The notes: generated by a model not told the origin, from the sequence alone. 64,000 bases of DNA from Maridesulfovibrio ferrireducens (GCF_016342405.1 NZ_JAEINN010000001.1:62001-126000), one strand, 5' to 3'. Counted from the first letter of the stretch, positions 17,214-25,944 are shown. Program-made: numbers and translations.

Positions 17214-18743
17214 TTAAAAAAGTTTTGCGGCATGTTTGCGCAAAAAGTATGAGCTGACAGGAGTGTCAAAGCGGCTGTTCAATTCAGAAACTTTGAAAAA
17301 CGATCTATATTTGTTCTGTAGTTCAATATCTTCGGGAGAGGTTTTCCACGTACCGTTAATTCTCCGGTGCATTTCAAGTATTGCTTCGCGAAGTTCATCC
17401 CCTGTGTTGTCTATAACCTCAATGTCGGAATTTATGAACTTTTCAATCGGCCAGCGGCTGATTCCTGATTCCAATTGTTCCGAAACTTTGAGAATTCTTT
17501 TTTCGCGTTTGGACCAGAGCAGTTTAAAAAGAATTAAATCTTCAGGATAGCAATATTCAATCATTTCTAGACGGGCAACGTTAACTCTCAGGCAGGGAAT
17601 CCTGAAAGCACTGGCGACATGTTGCAAGCCGCTTTGAATCCCCACAAAGAATGAACATTTAGAAGTGAGATAAATGTCCATGAAATCAGAACGAATTCCG
17701 CTTGTGGCGTAGTCGATGAAGCTCGGGTGATCGATTTGGAGCGGAGCTTTGACAACACTTCCCATCCTTAAAACATTGTAACCACGTTTGAGGAGTTCTT
17801 CCGTTCCTGACTTAAAAGTGTCTATGTCCATATTTCTAGGTCGCTGCATATCGCCATCATTAAAGACAGGAATAGCCCCTTGAAGGAATACGGAATCGCG
17901 ACCCAGCAAACACACATGCGGGAGGTTCGGATCAACACCCATTGCCTTCAGAGTGCTAGTCCCTTTGATTTCCTGAGCTTCGGTAAAAGCTATATGGCGG
18001 TCAGCTTGCTGTAGCATGCACTCGAAATCGCGGGAAAATGCAATAATACGGGTATTAAGAAGAAGTTCATGTTGCTCGGCCATATTGAAACGGCGGATTG
18101 CATCGAGCAGGTGCTTATTGAATCTGTGAATTTTCATTTTCCGGGCATAAAGTGAGGCAATCGTATTGTTGGCGACTTTGTCATCTTTAAAATAAAAGAG
18201 GTCTAAGTAACCATTATGCCTACCCAGATCTATCTCAGATAGATAAATTTCACATTCCAGAGTCAAGTGCCCAAGGCGGGTTGAATATATTTCACCGACT
18301 CTGATTTTTTTAAAAAGGGCTACAGCTTTTATCAACAGGGCGATTGTTCCTAACCCCGCCCACTTAGTTATTTCTTTTGCAGGTGACGGACGCAGGTTTA
18401 TATCGGCTGGTACATCAATGTTCCTGACTGAAATTTTGACTTTGAGATTTTTAAAGCATGAATAGAAACTGACCGCTTTGACCACATTGTCATGGTCATA
18501 AGTCATGCCGCAGACAATGACGGCTTCATCCGGTCTGAAAGAAAGCATCCTTTTTAAGAGTGGCAGAAAAAGAGGGTGAAAATTACCTTTGAAATAACTG
18601 ATATTGGGCAGGCTGTAAGTTTCCCTGTCACGTTCGGGGACAAGAAGGTGGACTTCCGTAGTGTTGTAGTCAATCTTTGCTAGATAGTCTTTGATATAGC
18701 TTTGTTTAGCTGTACCTATAATAAGCAAACGTTTTTTTTTCAT
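17214..18743 (-). CDS. TIGR04372-type glycosyltransferase
   Basis: A 509-residue protein that I match to the TIGR04372 glycosyltransferase family. Diagnostic stretches are VGEIYSTRLGHLTLECEIYL, HVCLLGRDSVFL, MDIDTFKSGTEELLKRGYN followed by VLRMGS, and FFVGIQSGLQHVASAFRIPC. The last is a GT-B-like sugar-nucleotide site with an S/G-rich turn. Members are found in surface polysaccharide and flagellin modification clusters. There is no signal peptide or transmembrane helix. It is one of only two transferase candidates in this operon, so it probably attaches the modified sugar made by the surrounding enzymes. Donor and acceptor are unknown. Confidence 0.7.
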   Translation of the reverse strand: MKKKRLLIIGTAKQSYIKDYLAKIDYNTTEVHLLVPERDRETYSLPNISYFKGNFHPLFLPLLKRMLSFRPDEAVIVCGMTYDHDNVVKAVSFYSCFKNLKVKISVRNIDVPADINLRPSPAKEITKWAGLGTIALLIKAVALFKKIRVGEIYSTRLGHLTLECEIYLSEIDLGRHNGYLDLFYFKDDKVANNTIASLYARKMKIHRFNKHLLDAIRRFNMAEQHELLLNTRIIAFSRDFECMLQQADRHIAFTEAQEIKGTSTLKAMGVDPNLPHVCLLGRDSVFLQGAIPVFNDGDMQRPRNMDIDTFKSGTEELLKRGYNVLRMGSVVKAPLQIDHPSFIDYATSGIRSDFMDIYLTSKCSFFVGIQSGLQHVASAFRIPCLRVNVARLEMIEYCYPEDLILFKLLWSKREKRILKVSEQLESGISRWPIEKFINSDIEVIDNTGDELREAILEMHRRINGTWKTSPEDIELQNKYRSFFKVSELNSRFDTPVSSYFLRKHAAKLF

Positions 18744-18769
18744 TGAAATCCGATTAATCCTGTTTTTGC

Positions 18770-19702
18770 TTATTTCTTGCGGGTCAAAGTCCTGTGAACA
18801 GCTTTAATAATATCTTCAGGCAGAAGGCCATATTCTTTAGCCAGATCTTCCGGCTCGCCAGATGCTCCGAAAATGTCATTCACAGCCACTCGTTCAACAG
18901 GAACCGGAACGTTTTCGCAAACTATTTCCATCACAGCTCCGCCGAGTCCGCCGTATTTGTTGTGATCTTCGCAGGTTATTATTGCGCCTGTTTCTTTTGC
19001 GGCTTTGATTACAGCCGATTCGTCCATAGGTTTAAGCCACGACATGTTCAATACACGGCAGGAGATACCTTCTTTCGCGAGATGGTCAGCGGCTTTCAGT
19101 GCGCGGTGAACCATGACTCCTACAGCCATTATTGTGGCATCGTTTCCTTCGCGGAGAACGTGGGCTTTGCCGTGTTCAAAAAATGTGTTTTCGTCAAAAA
19201 CATTAGGCAGCGGACTGCGCCCTGTTCGCAGGTATAACGGGCCTGTATTGTCGAGCAGATATGGCATTATCGCTTTAAGTTCTATAGGATCAGCAGGTGA
19301 GACAACGCTCATTCTGGGGATGCTGCGATATATGGCTATATCTTCAAGAGCCTGATGGGTCGCCCCGTCCGGGCCTACGTCCAATCCTAGATGGCTGGCG
19401 GCAATTTTTACATTGAATTCAGGGTAGGCGATTGAGTTCCTGGCTTGTTCCAGCGCCCGCATAGATGCAAAAACAGCGTAACAGGTAACAATGGGGATAA
19501 TCCCTGATTCCGCGAGTCCTGCGGCCATTGAAAACATATTTTGCTCGGCAATTCCGCACTGAATAAATCTGTCAGGATATGCTTCGCGAAAATGATAAGT
19601 TCCCGTTCCGCCTGCAACGTCAGCATCCAGAACAACGAAGTCCTCACGTTGTCCGGCAAGTTCTGTAAGTATTTTGCCGAATGCGTCTCTCATATTTTCC
19701 AT
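18770..19702 (-). CDS. transketolase-like C-terminal subunit (copy 2)
   Basis: A 311-residue second copy of the split-transketolase C-terminal subunit. RFIQCGIAEQNMFSMAAGLA contains the cofactor-activating glutamate; GPDGATHQALEDIAIYRSIP is the active-site loop; GGAVMEIV lies in the C-terminal domain. The open frame extends to 19780, but the ATG at 19702 shares one base with the stop of the N-terminal subunit gene (TAATG), which is the natural start. Compared with copy 1 the active-site loop differs (GPDGATHQA versus GPTHWATED), suggesting different substrates for the two transketolases. Confidence 0.87.
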   Translation of the reverse strand: MENMRDAFGKILTELAGQREDFVVLDADVAGGTGTYHFREAYPDRFIQCGIAEQNMFSMAAGLAESGIIPIVTCYAVFASMRALEQARNSIAYPEFNVKIAASHLGLDVGPDGATHQALEDIAIYRSIPRMSVVSPADPIELKAIMPYLLDNTGPLYLRTGRSPLPNVFDENTFFEHGKAHVLREGNDATIMAVGVMVHRALKAADHLAKEGISCRVLNMSWLKPMDESAVIKAAKETGAIITCEDHNKYGGLGGAVMEIVCENVPVPVERVAVNDIFGASGEPEDLAKEYGLLPEDIIKAVHRTLTRKK

Positions 19703-20532
19703 TATATCAGGTCCTCGCAGCCACATTCTCTCATGGCACATTCTCTTTCTTTTCCGGTGGGGCAGAGACTGCCGTGCCATTTCGGCACATTTTCCATGTA
19801 CGAAATTCCTTTTCCCTTAACTGTGTGGGCTATAATCATGGTCGGTTTTCCGGCCAAGGCTCTTGCCCGTCCGAATGCGTTCTCAATTTCGCGGAAATCG
19901 TGACCGTCAATTTCAATTACATGCCATCCGAACGCCTTGAATTTATCGTTCAAAGGTTCGAGGGCGGTAATGTTGGTGTTCAGGTCATCACTTTGAAATT
20001 TGTTGTAATCAACGATGGCAACCATGTTGTCCAGATTATGATGAGCAGCGAACATACAGCCTTCCCAGATCTGGCCTTCGTTTAATTCGCCGTCTCCGAG
20101 CAAAGTGTAAGTGCGGTTTTTTCTGCCTGCTCTTTTGGCTCCGAGGGCACATCCGATGGCAAAGGAAAATCCCTGACCAAGCGAGCCTGAGTTAAATTCT
20201 ACTCCGGGAGTTTTGATCCGGTCGGGATGGCCTTGCAGCATTCCTCCGGCATGGCGCAGAGTTTTGAATTCTTCTTTGGAGAAGAACCCTTTTTCCGCAA
20301 GAGCCGCATAAAGAGAAAGGCAGGAGTGTCCTTTGGATAGTATGAACCGGTCACGGGCAGGATCATTCATGTTTTCCGTGCAGTAGTTCATCTCGTTGCA
20401 ATAAAGCCAACTAATGATTTCAACACATGAAAGTGAACCGCCGGGATGGCCCGATCCTGCATGGCAATTCATTATGATGATTGACTTTCTCAGCTCGGCA
20501 GCAAAGTTTTTAAGTTCGTCATATTTGGACAC
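19702..20532 (-). CDS. transketolase-like N-terminal subunit (copy 2)
   Basis: A 276-residue TPP-binding subunit. HAGSGHPGGSLSCVEIISWL is the classical transketolase entry motif, and GDGELNEGQIWEG followed by IVDYNKFQ is the TPP-magnesium motif. DRFILSKGHSCLSLYAAL and GSLGQGFSFAIGCALGA are also standard. The start appears to be GTG at 20532, with AGGAG eleven bases upstream. It shares the stop/start overlap with the C-terminal subunit. Sitting next to an SDR oxidoreductase and away from copy 1, it seems to be a distinct functional pair and not simply a tandem duplicate. Confidence 0.87.
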   Translation of the reverse strand: MSKYDELKNFAAELRKSIIIMNCHAGSGHPGGSLSCVEIISWLYCNEMNYCTENMNDPARDRFILSKGHSCLSLYAALAEKGFFSKEEFKTLRHAGGMLQGHPDRIKTPGVEFNSGSLGQGFSFAIGCALGAKRAGRKNRTYTLLGDGELNEGQIWEGCMFAAHHNLDNMVAIVDYNKFQSDDLNTNITALEPLNDKFKAFGWHVIEIDGHDFREIENAFGRARALAGKPTMIIAHTVKGKGISYMENVPKWHGSLCPTGKERECAMRECGCEDLI

Positions 20533-20570
20533 GTTTATGGTTTCTCCTGTCGATATATATACTGCACCTG

Positions 20571-21320
20571 TTAAAAATAAAGGCCGCCGTTGACGTTAAT
20601 TGTCTGCGCTGTGATGTATGATGAATCATCGGAAGCCAGATATACTACGGTGTCGGCAACTTCAGAAGTTGCACCGAATCTTTTCATGAGCACATTTTCA
20701 GCCGCTTTTTGAACAGCCGGATCTTTAAGCCCTGCATCGGCCATTTCGGAAGCAATGAGACCCGCGGATATGGTGTTGCAGCGGATATTCCATTCTGCAC
20801 CGAATCTGGCGGCAACTTGTCCAAGTGATATAAGTCCTGCTTTGCTTGCTGCATAGTGGGCCGTCCGTGGACCGCCGTATTGACCGCTGACCGATCCTAT
20901 ATTGATTATGCTTCCGGCCTTACTTTTTTTGAGAAGCTCAAGGCAGCGTTGAGTGCAAAGGAATGGGCCTTTGAGGTTTACCCCTAAAATTTTATCCCAG
21001 TCATCAGAAGTTATCTTGTCAAAGTCGGTTGGGTTATTTATTCCGGCATTATTGACCAGAATATCCAGTCGTCCTTCTTTTTCAGTGATATCAGCAACAA
21101 CTGTGTCTATAGAACTTTCATCACTTACTTCAAGCTGGAGAGTGCGGGCTTTGCCGCCCTTTGTAATGATTGAATTGACGGTTTCATCTGCACTTTTGCG
21201 GTCTGACACCCATGTGAGAATTACTTCTGCTCCGTTTTCAGCCAGCTTAGAGCTGATGGCCTTACCTATTCCTCGTCCGCCGCCTGTGATCAAGGCTATT
21301 TTATTTTTCAATCTGTTCAT
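20571..21320 (-). CDS. short-chain dehydrogenase/reductase (FabG-like)
   Basis: A 249-residue classical SDR. ALITGGGRGIGKAIS is the nucleotide-binding glycine motif (TGxxxGxG), ILVNNAGINNPTDF is the NNAG motif, and IINIGSVSGQYGGPRTAHYA with S-K gives the catalytic serine, tyrosine and lysine. The C-terminal VNGGLYF resembles FabG ends. It follows the transketolase pair with 38 nt spacing and precedes a methyltransferase, so a ketone produced by transketolase chemistry could be its substrate. FabG itself is usually in a fatty-acid cluster; this copy is more likely a glycan enzyme. Confidence 0.82.
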   Translation of the reverse strand: MNRLKNKIALITGGGRGIGKAISSKLAENGAEVILTWVSDRKSADETVNSIITKGGKARTLQLEVSDESSIDTVVADITEKEGRLDILVNNAGINNPTDFDKITSDDWDKILGVNLKGPFLCTQRCLELLKKSKAGSIINIGSVSGQYGGPRTAHYAASKAGLISLGQVAARFGAEWNIRCNTISAGLIASEMADAGLKDPAVQKAAENVLMKRFGATSEVADTVVYLASDDSSYITAQTINVNGGLYF

Positions 21321-21326
21321 TGGAAA

Positions 21327-22250
21327 TTATTCCTGTTCGGTCTTTTTTTGTGCAATCACAAGTATGGTTCGGCCCATTTCAGCCTCGGCAAAGCAGCCGT
21401 ATATTTTGTCCAGAAAATCTCTGTTTCCGCTTTTAGTCAGATTTCGCTCAAGCTGTTTGCGCATGGCGTGGCATTCGCGTCCGAGTTTGGGGTCATCGAG
21501 ATAATTTTTACCCATGAGCAGAAAGAGTTCCATCGGAAATGAAACTTCTGAATGACAGGTAGTAAAACCGCAACGGGAGAGCAATCCTTCGAGTGATTTT
21601 TTATTAAAATAATTGATATGATGCGGAGGATTTATCCACCACGGACGTGTACTCATGTCTTCGCTTAAAATCTTTTGAACGGGAGTATAATCGTTTGGAA
21701 CACCTATAGCGATAAGTCCGCCCGGACGCAGAACCTGATTGCAGAGGTCCAGTATTGCGCGTGGATATGGAACATGCTCCAGAACATCCCCTAAGTGAAC
21801 CACATCGAATTGACTCAGACGGTCTGCACACTCCTGGTCAAAGACAGCGCATTCTACATCAAGTCCCTGCGAGCATGAGTACTGTGCGGCCTTATCGGAA
21901 GGCTCGATTCCTTTAACCGTCCAGCCCCGTTTTTTTGCCTGTCCGAGCAGGAATCCGTTGCCGGAACCTATGTCTAAAAAGCTGCCTGTTCCGTTTGAAA
22001 TTTTTTCGAGAGTTGCAAGCCGTGCATCATTAATGCTGTCCAACCATTCTTTGTCTTCAAGCTGATGTTCAAGCATGAGAGGTTTCTCTTTTACATGGTA
22101 ATCATGCTTGTAACTTTCACGAAGTTTATCCTCATCCGGGATAGGAATTATGTGGTTGAAACCGCAGAGTTCGCAGTCTATTACATCAAACCCGTCCACA
22201 CTGTGCAGGACTGTTCCTTCGTGTTCTTTCCAGCTTTTTTTGTCACTCAT
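21327..22250 (-). CDS. class I methyltransferase with N-terminal zinc-knuckle remnant
   Basis: A methyltransferase of about 307 residues. The N-terminus carries one cysteine pair (CELCGF), which resembles half of the zinc-binding domain of sugar C-methyltransferases. SFLDIGSGNGFLLGQAKKRG is motif I; FDVVHLGDVLEHV and LRPGGLIAIGVPND are the later motifs, and PPHHINYFNKKSLEGLL matches the downstream loop of this Methyltransf_23 type. GGAG is best spaced for the ATG at 22250; an ATG at 22256 is adjacent to it. The gene overlaps the PseG-like gene by 8 nt. Probably methylates a sugar or nucleotide sugar. Confidence 0.78.
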   Translation of the reverse strand: MSDKKSWKEHEGTVLHSVDGFDVIDCELCGFNHIIPIPDEDKLRESYKHDYHVKEKPLMLEHQLEDKEWLDSINDARLATLEKISNGTGSFLDIGSGNGFLLGQAKKRGWTVKGIEPSDKAAQYSCSQGLDVECAVFDQECADRLSQFDVVHLGDVLEHVPYPRAILDLCNQVLRPGGLIAIGVPNDYTPVQKILSEDMSTRPWWINPPHHINYFNKKSLEGLLSRCGFTTCHSEVSFPMELFLLMGKNYLDDPKLGRECHAMRKQLERNLTKSGNRDFLDKIYGCFAEAEMGRTILVIAQKKTEQE

Positions 22251-23283
22251 TTTCATCTCCGAGGTGTCTGGCTTTTAGTCGCTTGATTATGGACTTTGCA
22301 ATGTTTGACGGTCCGTTTTCTAGGTTTAATTTTTCGGCATTAGAAACCATTTCAGCCCGTAGTTTCGTATCGGAAATGATTTTTTGAAGGCTTTTTATCA
22401 GTTCTTGATCTGTCACAAGGTCATATCTGCCGAGGGATATAGCTGCTCCGGTTTCATGCAATGCTGATGCCGAGCGGGCGTGGTCATCAGTCAGGCACAA
22501 TAACAGTTGCGGAGTGCGGCAGGCTGCCAGTTCATAAGCTGTTATACCGAACGAGGCCACGGCCGCATCACATTGGACCATAAGCCGGGAAATGTTTTGA
22601 ACATTGTTAATAAGTTCAACCCTGTCGCCAAGCTCTACCGCTATCTTTTTGATTCTGTCCAGATTTTTGAACATGGGACCGAGGACAACTTTTGCATGCC
22701 ATGGTTCTTTTACGGAGGATAAACCTTGTAATATTTTTGCGGTCAGTTCTGCCGGATCGCTTCCGCCTGCCGTTATGAGCAGTTCAGGTATGGAATATTT
22801 TTCCTTTTGTTGCTCTATCCCGCTAATAGCGCTAAATTCTTTGCGTAAAGGGATGTATTGCCAGCCACAAAAAAGTTCTCCCGAAAAGTTATTCCAGCTC
22901 AGTTCTTGAACTTGCGGGACAGGAGGATAAAAAACCAGTTCGCTTTTTAACCTATTCGGTGTGGGGTCATCGATAGTGCATATGAGTACGTTTTTAGCAG
23001 ATGCGTTCGCGAAGAAAGCTTCATCTAAAGGAATGAGCAGGTCGAGAACAACGACAGCTTCGTCTGTAAACTTATACGAGTTGAAATTCGAGACTTCTAT
23101 GACTTCAAATCCTGCATCACATATTTTGTTCCGGGCGGCTTCATTGCCTTTGAATACAAACACACACTTGCTTTCGTGTTCATCTCTAAGCTCCGTGGCA
23201 AGAGCCAGGCATCTCCCAACATGTCCGAATCCTCTTTCGATTGAACCTTCGCAGAATAAAAGTATTTTAAACGGGTTACGCAT
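22243..23283 (-). CDS. pseG: PseG-like UDP-sugar hydrolase
   Basis: A protein of about 346 residues with the MurG/GT-B-like fold of PseG, which removes UDP from the 2,4-diacetamido sugar before the NeuB-type condensation. GFGHVGRCLALATEL is the N-terminal G-H-x-x-R signature, LLITAGGSDPAELTAKIL is the nucleotide-binding region, and DAAVASFGITAYELAACRTP the C-terminal uridine-site motif. The start at 23283 overlaps the cytidylyltransferase stop by 8 nt; longer reading frames overlap further. The coupling with pseF supports the assignment, though the protein is longer than Campylobacter PseG and substrate details could differ. Confidence 0.78.
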   Translation of the reverse strand: MRNPFKILLFCEGSIERGFGHVGRCLALATELRDEHESKCVFVFKGNEAARNKICDAGFEVIEVSNFNSYKFTDEAVVVLDLLIPLDEAFFANASAKNVLICTIDDPTPNRLKSELVFYPPVPQVQELSWNNFSGELFCGWQYIPLRKEFSAISGIEQQKEKYSIPELLITAGGSDPAELTAKILQGLSSVKEPWHAKVVLGPMFKNLDRIKKIAVELGDRVELINNVQNISRLMVQCDAAVASFGITAYELAACRTPQLLLCLTDDHARSASALHETGAAISLGRYDLVTDQELIKSLQKIISDTKLRAEMVSNAEKLNLENGPSNIAKSIIKRLKARHLGDENE

Positions 23284-23959
23284 CGAGGACGAAAGCCTTG
23301 TAAAGCCGCTCTGCAATTTCCCAATCTTCTATTGTGTCAATGTCCACAGCCATGTGGCGGGGGAGGAAGTAGGGCAGATTCAGAGCTTCAGTTCTGTCGG
23401 AAGGAAGGTCTGTTAATTCCTGCCAGTAGAATTGCGCCGCATCATGAAAGAATGTCGGTAAATCCTGAGATCTGCTTGATGCATATTCGGGGAATGCGTA
23501 TTGCACACCGCCTTGTTCGTTCAGCTTAAAAGCTCGAAGAATGGGGTATGCAAATTCTGTTACGCCCAGAACACAGTTCGCTTTTTTTTCGCGCATCAGT
23601 TTGTAACCTCCGCGCAGGGTTTCAGCAGTAATAAAGGGGTTTGCAAAAAATTGGCAGAATCTTTCGGGCTGGCCGAGGTTTTCTTTTACCCAGCCTAAAG
23701 CGTGTTCTATGACCGGAGCAGTTGCAACAAAATCTCCGGCAAGCTCTGCCGGGCGCATAAACGGAACTTCTGCGCCGTATTCTTTCACTACTTCGGCAAA
23801 CTCTTCACTGTCGGTGCTCACTATGATGTGATCAAAAAAACCGCTCTCGCGGGCGGCTTCAATGGCATAGGCAATGAGAGGTTTTCCCAGAAACGGGCGG
23901 ATCGATTTTTTAGGAATACGTTTGCTTCCGCCGCGAGCGGGAATGATTGCTACCTGCAT
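23276..23959 (-). CDS. pseF: CMP-nonulosonic acid cytidylyltransferase (PseF/NeuA type)
   Basis: A 227-residue cytidylyltransferase. VAIIPARGGSKRIPKKSIRP is the CTP-binding N-terminal signature; IIVSTDSEEFAEV, AELAGDFVATAPVIEHAL and AAQFYW match the PseF subgroup more closely than sialic acid NeuA. DIDTIEDWEIAERLY at the end is the metal-binding aspartate region. It should make the CMP-activated nonulosonic acid that a glycosyltransferase uses. It is 24 nt downstream of the LicC-like gene. Together with pseB, pseG and the NeuB-type gene it supplies four of the six usual pathway steps. Confidence 0.85.
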   Translation of the reverse strand: MQVAIIPARGGSKRIPKKSIRPFLGKPLIAYAIEAARESGFFDHIIVSTDSEEFAEVVKEYGAEVPFMRPAELAGDFVATAPVIEHALGWVKENLGQPERFCQFFANPFITAETLRGGYKLMREKKANCVLGVTEFAYPILRAFKLNEQGGVQYAFPEYASSRSQDLPTFFHDAAQFYWQELTDLPSDRTEALNLPYFLPRHMAVDIDTIEDWEIAERLYKAFVLDA

Positions 23960-23983
23960 ATTTTACTTGTCCGATGCTTAAAA

Positions 23984-24670
23984 TTATTTGTTATCGCGTG
24001 TTTGGAAAGATGCCTGCGCGGAAACCCAGTCTTCTTCGAAATCAACTTCAATACATTTGTAATCAGAGATGTCTACGGGTTTAATTTTAACACCGTCCTG
24101 AATGATCATTTCAATCCCTTTTTCAAAGTAGTCGTTGTCGTCACATTTGCGAAGTGCCTCGGCATAGGTCTCGAGATCTTTTTTGAGGATCATGTTTATA
24201 CCGACCGCTTCGCCTTCCGCGTTTACGACTTCTTTAGAAATTTCATTGATGTAGCCTTGATCGTCGCGAGTATATTTGACTTCTTCTTCGCCGCAGGATT
24301 TGCAGTCAACACAGACAAAGCTGTCATCTTTAATACTTAAAACTTTGCGAATAATTGCTTTGTCAAAAACAACATCTCCGTTCATCCAAAGGATATCATC
24401 ATCCAGATCTTCAATGGCACAAAGGAGGCTTTTGGAAGTGTTGGTGATGTAGTAGTTCGGATTGTATTTGTAGTAGACTTCGGGGAAATTTTCCATGATC
24501 AGAGTCATCTTAAAGCCTACGACAATGATGATTTCATTTACTCCCAGATCTTTGAGAATTCTGATCTGTCTACCGAGAATCGTTTCTCCGTAAGGCAGAA
24601 CTGAAAGAGATTTCGGAAAAGGTCTGCTGAGTCGACTGCCGATACCTGCCGCAAGGATGACTGCTTTCAT
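23984..24670 (-). CDS. LicC-like nucleotidyltransferase
   Basis: A 228-residue nucleotidyltransferase with the sugar-phosphate NTase signature MKAVILAAGIGSRLSRPFPK. ILWMNGDVVFDKAII carries the metal-binding aspartate, and GYINEISKEV and KCIEVDFEEDW resemble choline-phosphate cytidylyltransferase LicC and glycerol/ribitol cytidylyltransferases. It is 19 nt downstream of a CDP-glycerol glycerophosphotransferase-like gene, so a CDP-polyol product (CDP-glycerol or a relative) is the likely donor. The substrate cannot be decided between alditol phosphates and phosphocholine from sequence alone. Confidence 0.75.
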   Translation of the reverse strand: MKAVILAAGIGSRLSRPFPKSLSVLPYGETILGRQIRILKDLGVNEIIIVVGFKMTLIMENFPEVYYKYNPNYYITNTSKSLLCAIEDLDDDILWMNGDVVFDKAIIRKVLSIKDDSFVCVDCKSCGEEEVKYTRDDQGYINEISKEVVNAEGEAVGINMILKKDLETYAEALRKCDDNDYFEKGIEMIIQDGVKIKPVDISDYKCIEVDFEEDWVSAQASFQTRDNK

Positions 24671-24689
24671 GATATTTGCTCCCTGTTTG

Positions 24690-25865
24690 CTAGAGATAGT
24701 TAGAAACTACATGTTTACCAAGTCTTTCTGCCGCGAGGCCGTCCGCATTGCTAAAAGATAAGTCTCTAATTTTTTGCCTGACATCTACGAAATCATCAAT
24801 GTTATTTAGCATGATCTCTTCAAAAGCGGTATAGAGATCATTCTCATTCATAACTTTTTTGCCCGGTGTCATTGAGTCGTAATCGAAAAGGAGTTCTCTG
24901 TTTTTAGTGACATACTTTTCAAAGTCGTATGGATAGAAAACCATAGGGTTATCCACCAGCAGAAAATCGAAATAAACGGACGAATAATCTGTGAGCAGAA
25001 CATCGCAAAGAGGAAGGAGCGGGTATGCATCACTTTTTGAATCCATCAACCGGATGTTTTCTGGCAGGGTCACCTTGTTGATTGTCAGATATGGGTGAAA
25101 TTTGCAGATGAACATAAGATTATTCTTTTTGCAGAATTCTGACATGCGCATCAAGTCTATGGCTCCGTCTTCGAATGGGCTGCCGCCGGTGTCTCGAAAA
25201 GTGGGCATGAAAAATACAGTTTTGCCACCGAGCTTACGAAATTTTACAAGCTCTCCATAAAGATCGCGATCGGCATTGATCATGTCGTATTTTGTCGGGC
25301 GACGTTTGAGAACATCGTTGCGCGGGTAACCTGATTCGATAAATTCTTCGGCTCTAAATGCTTTTGCGAAAGCTTTTTCAGTGAAAAATGGAGAAGTTGA
25401 GACTACAGCATCATAGCCCGAGTATACGAAAGTTAAATGTTTCGCTTTTTCAGGATTCATGTTCACAGTGGAGTTTATTTCTGGAAAACCGATGGCTTTT
25501 AAGGGGATGCCATGCCAGAGTTGTATTGTTTTTGCGCCTGATAGTAAGGCCCACAGAAACTCTTGATCCTTCCAACTGAAATCGTCGGAAACAACAATAC
25601 CTGTTCTTGCCATAAGGTCAGCTGCATCAGGGTGGTTAACCCATGTTGCGGGAAGTCCCTGTTCTTTAAGAACATCTGCTTCTTTTTTGTCGAAGGCCAT
25701 AAAATGACATTCCAGTTCAGGCTGTTTTTTCACACAATGAAGGAAGAAATATTTAACATTATCCATGAAACGACTTCCCGCACGTCCAAAAAATATAGTA
25801 AGATTTTTTTGTTTAGGAATTGATGAAGCCAGTTCTTGAAGTTTTGTCATTTCATTTTGCGACAT
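24690..25865 (-). CDS. CDP-glycerol glycerophosphotransferase family protein
   Basis: A 391-residue protein of the TagB/TagF family, which transfers poly- or mono-alditol phosphate from a CDP-alditol. Recognisable stretches are TIQLWHGIPLKAIGFP (the first active-site histidine region), MFICKFHPYL, and LTDYSSVYFDFLLVDNPMVF (the serine-containing site near the C-terminus). No transmembrane helix is seen; the family is peripheral at the membrane. This is the first gene of the long minus-strand operon, with its ATG about 45 nt after a predicted transcription start. Teichoic-acid-like transferases occur in Gram-negative capsule clusters, so phosphoglycerol decoration of the glycan is plausible. 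Confidence 0.82.
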   Translation of the reverse strand: MSQNEMTKLQELASSIPKQKNLTIFFGRAGSRFMDNVKYFFLHCVKKQPELECHFMAFDKKEADVLKEQGLPATWVNHPDAADLMARTGIVVSDDFSWKDQEFLWALLSGAKTIQLWHGIPLKAIGFPEINSTVNMNPEKAKHLTFVYSGYDAVVSTSPFFTEKAFAKAFRAEEFIESGYPRNDVLKRRPTKYDMINADRDLYGELVKFRKLGGKTVFFMPTFRDTGGSPFEDGAIDLMRMSEFCKKNNLMFICKFHPYLTINKVTLPENIRLMDSKSDAYPLLPLCDVLLTDYSSVYFDFLLVDNPMVFYPYDFEKYVTKNRELLFDYDSMTPGKKVMNENDLYTAFEEIMLNNIDDFVDVRQKIRDLSFSNADGLAAERLGKHVVSNYL

Positions 25866-25916
25866 GAAAGCTCTCTACTAATGTTTTATTGGAAAGTATG
25901 ATTTTTTTGACGTTTA

Positions 25917-25944
25917 ATCATATCTTATTCAAATTAAATGCCAA
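25917..25944 (-). promoter_or_regulatory. sigma-70-like promoter of the glycan operon
   Basis: On the minus strand TTGGCA (25944-25939) is followed by 16 bases and TATGAT (25922-25917), each one mismatch from consensus. Transcription would start near 25910, leaving a leader of about 45 nt before the ATG at 25865. No other good promoter is apparent in the long gene array to the left, so this could drive the whole operon. Confidence 0.45.

Noticed and set aside
25928-25943. Sigma-54 promoter for the glycan operon
   Set aside because: TGGCA is present but the -12 doublet reads GA instead of GC; the overlapping sigma-70-like match is better.
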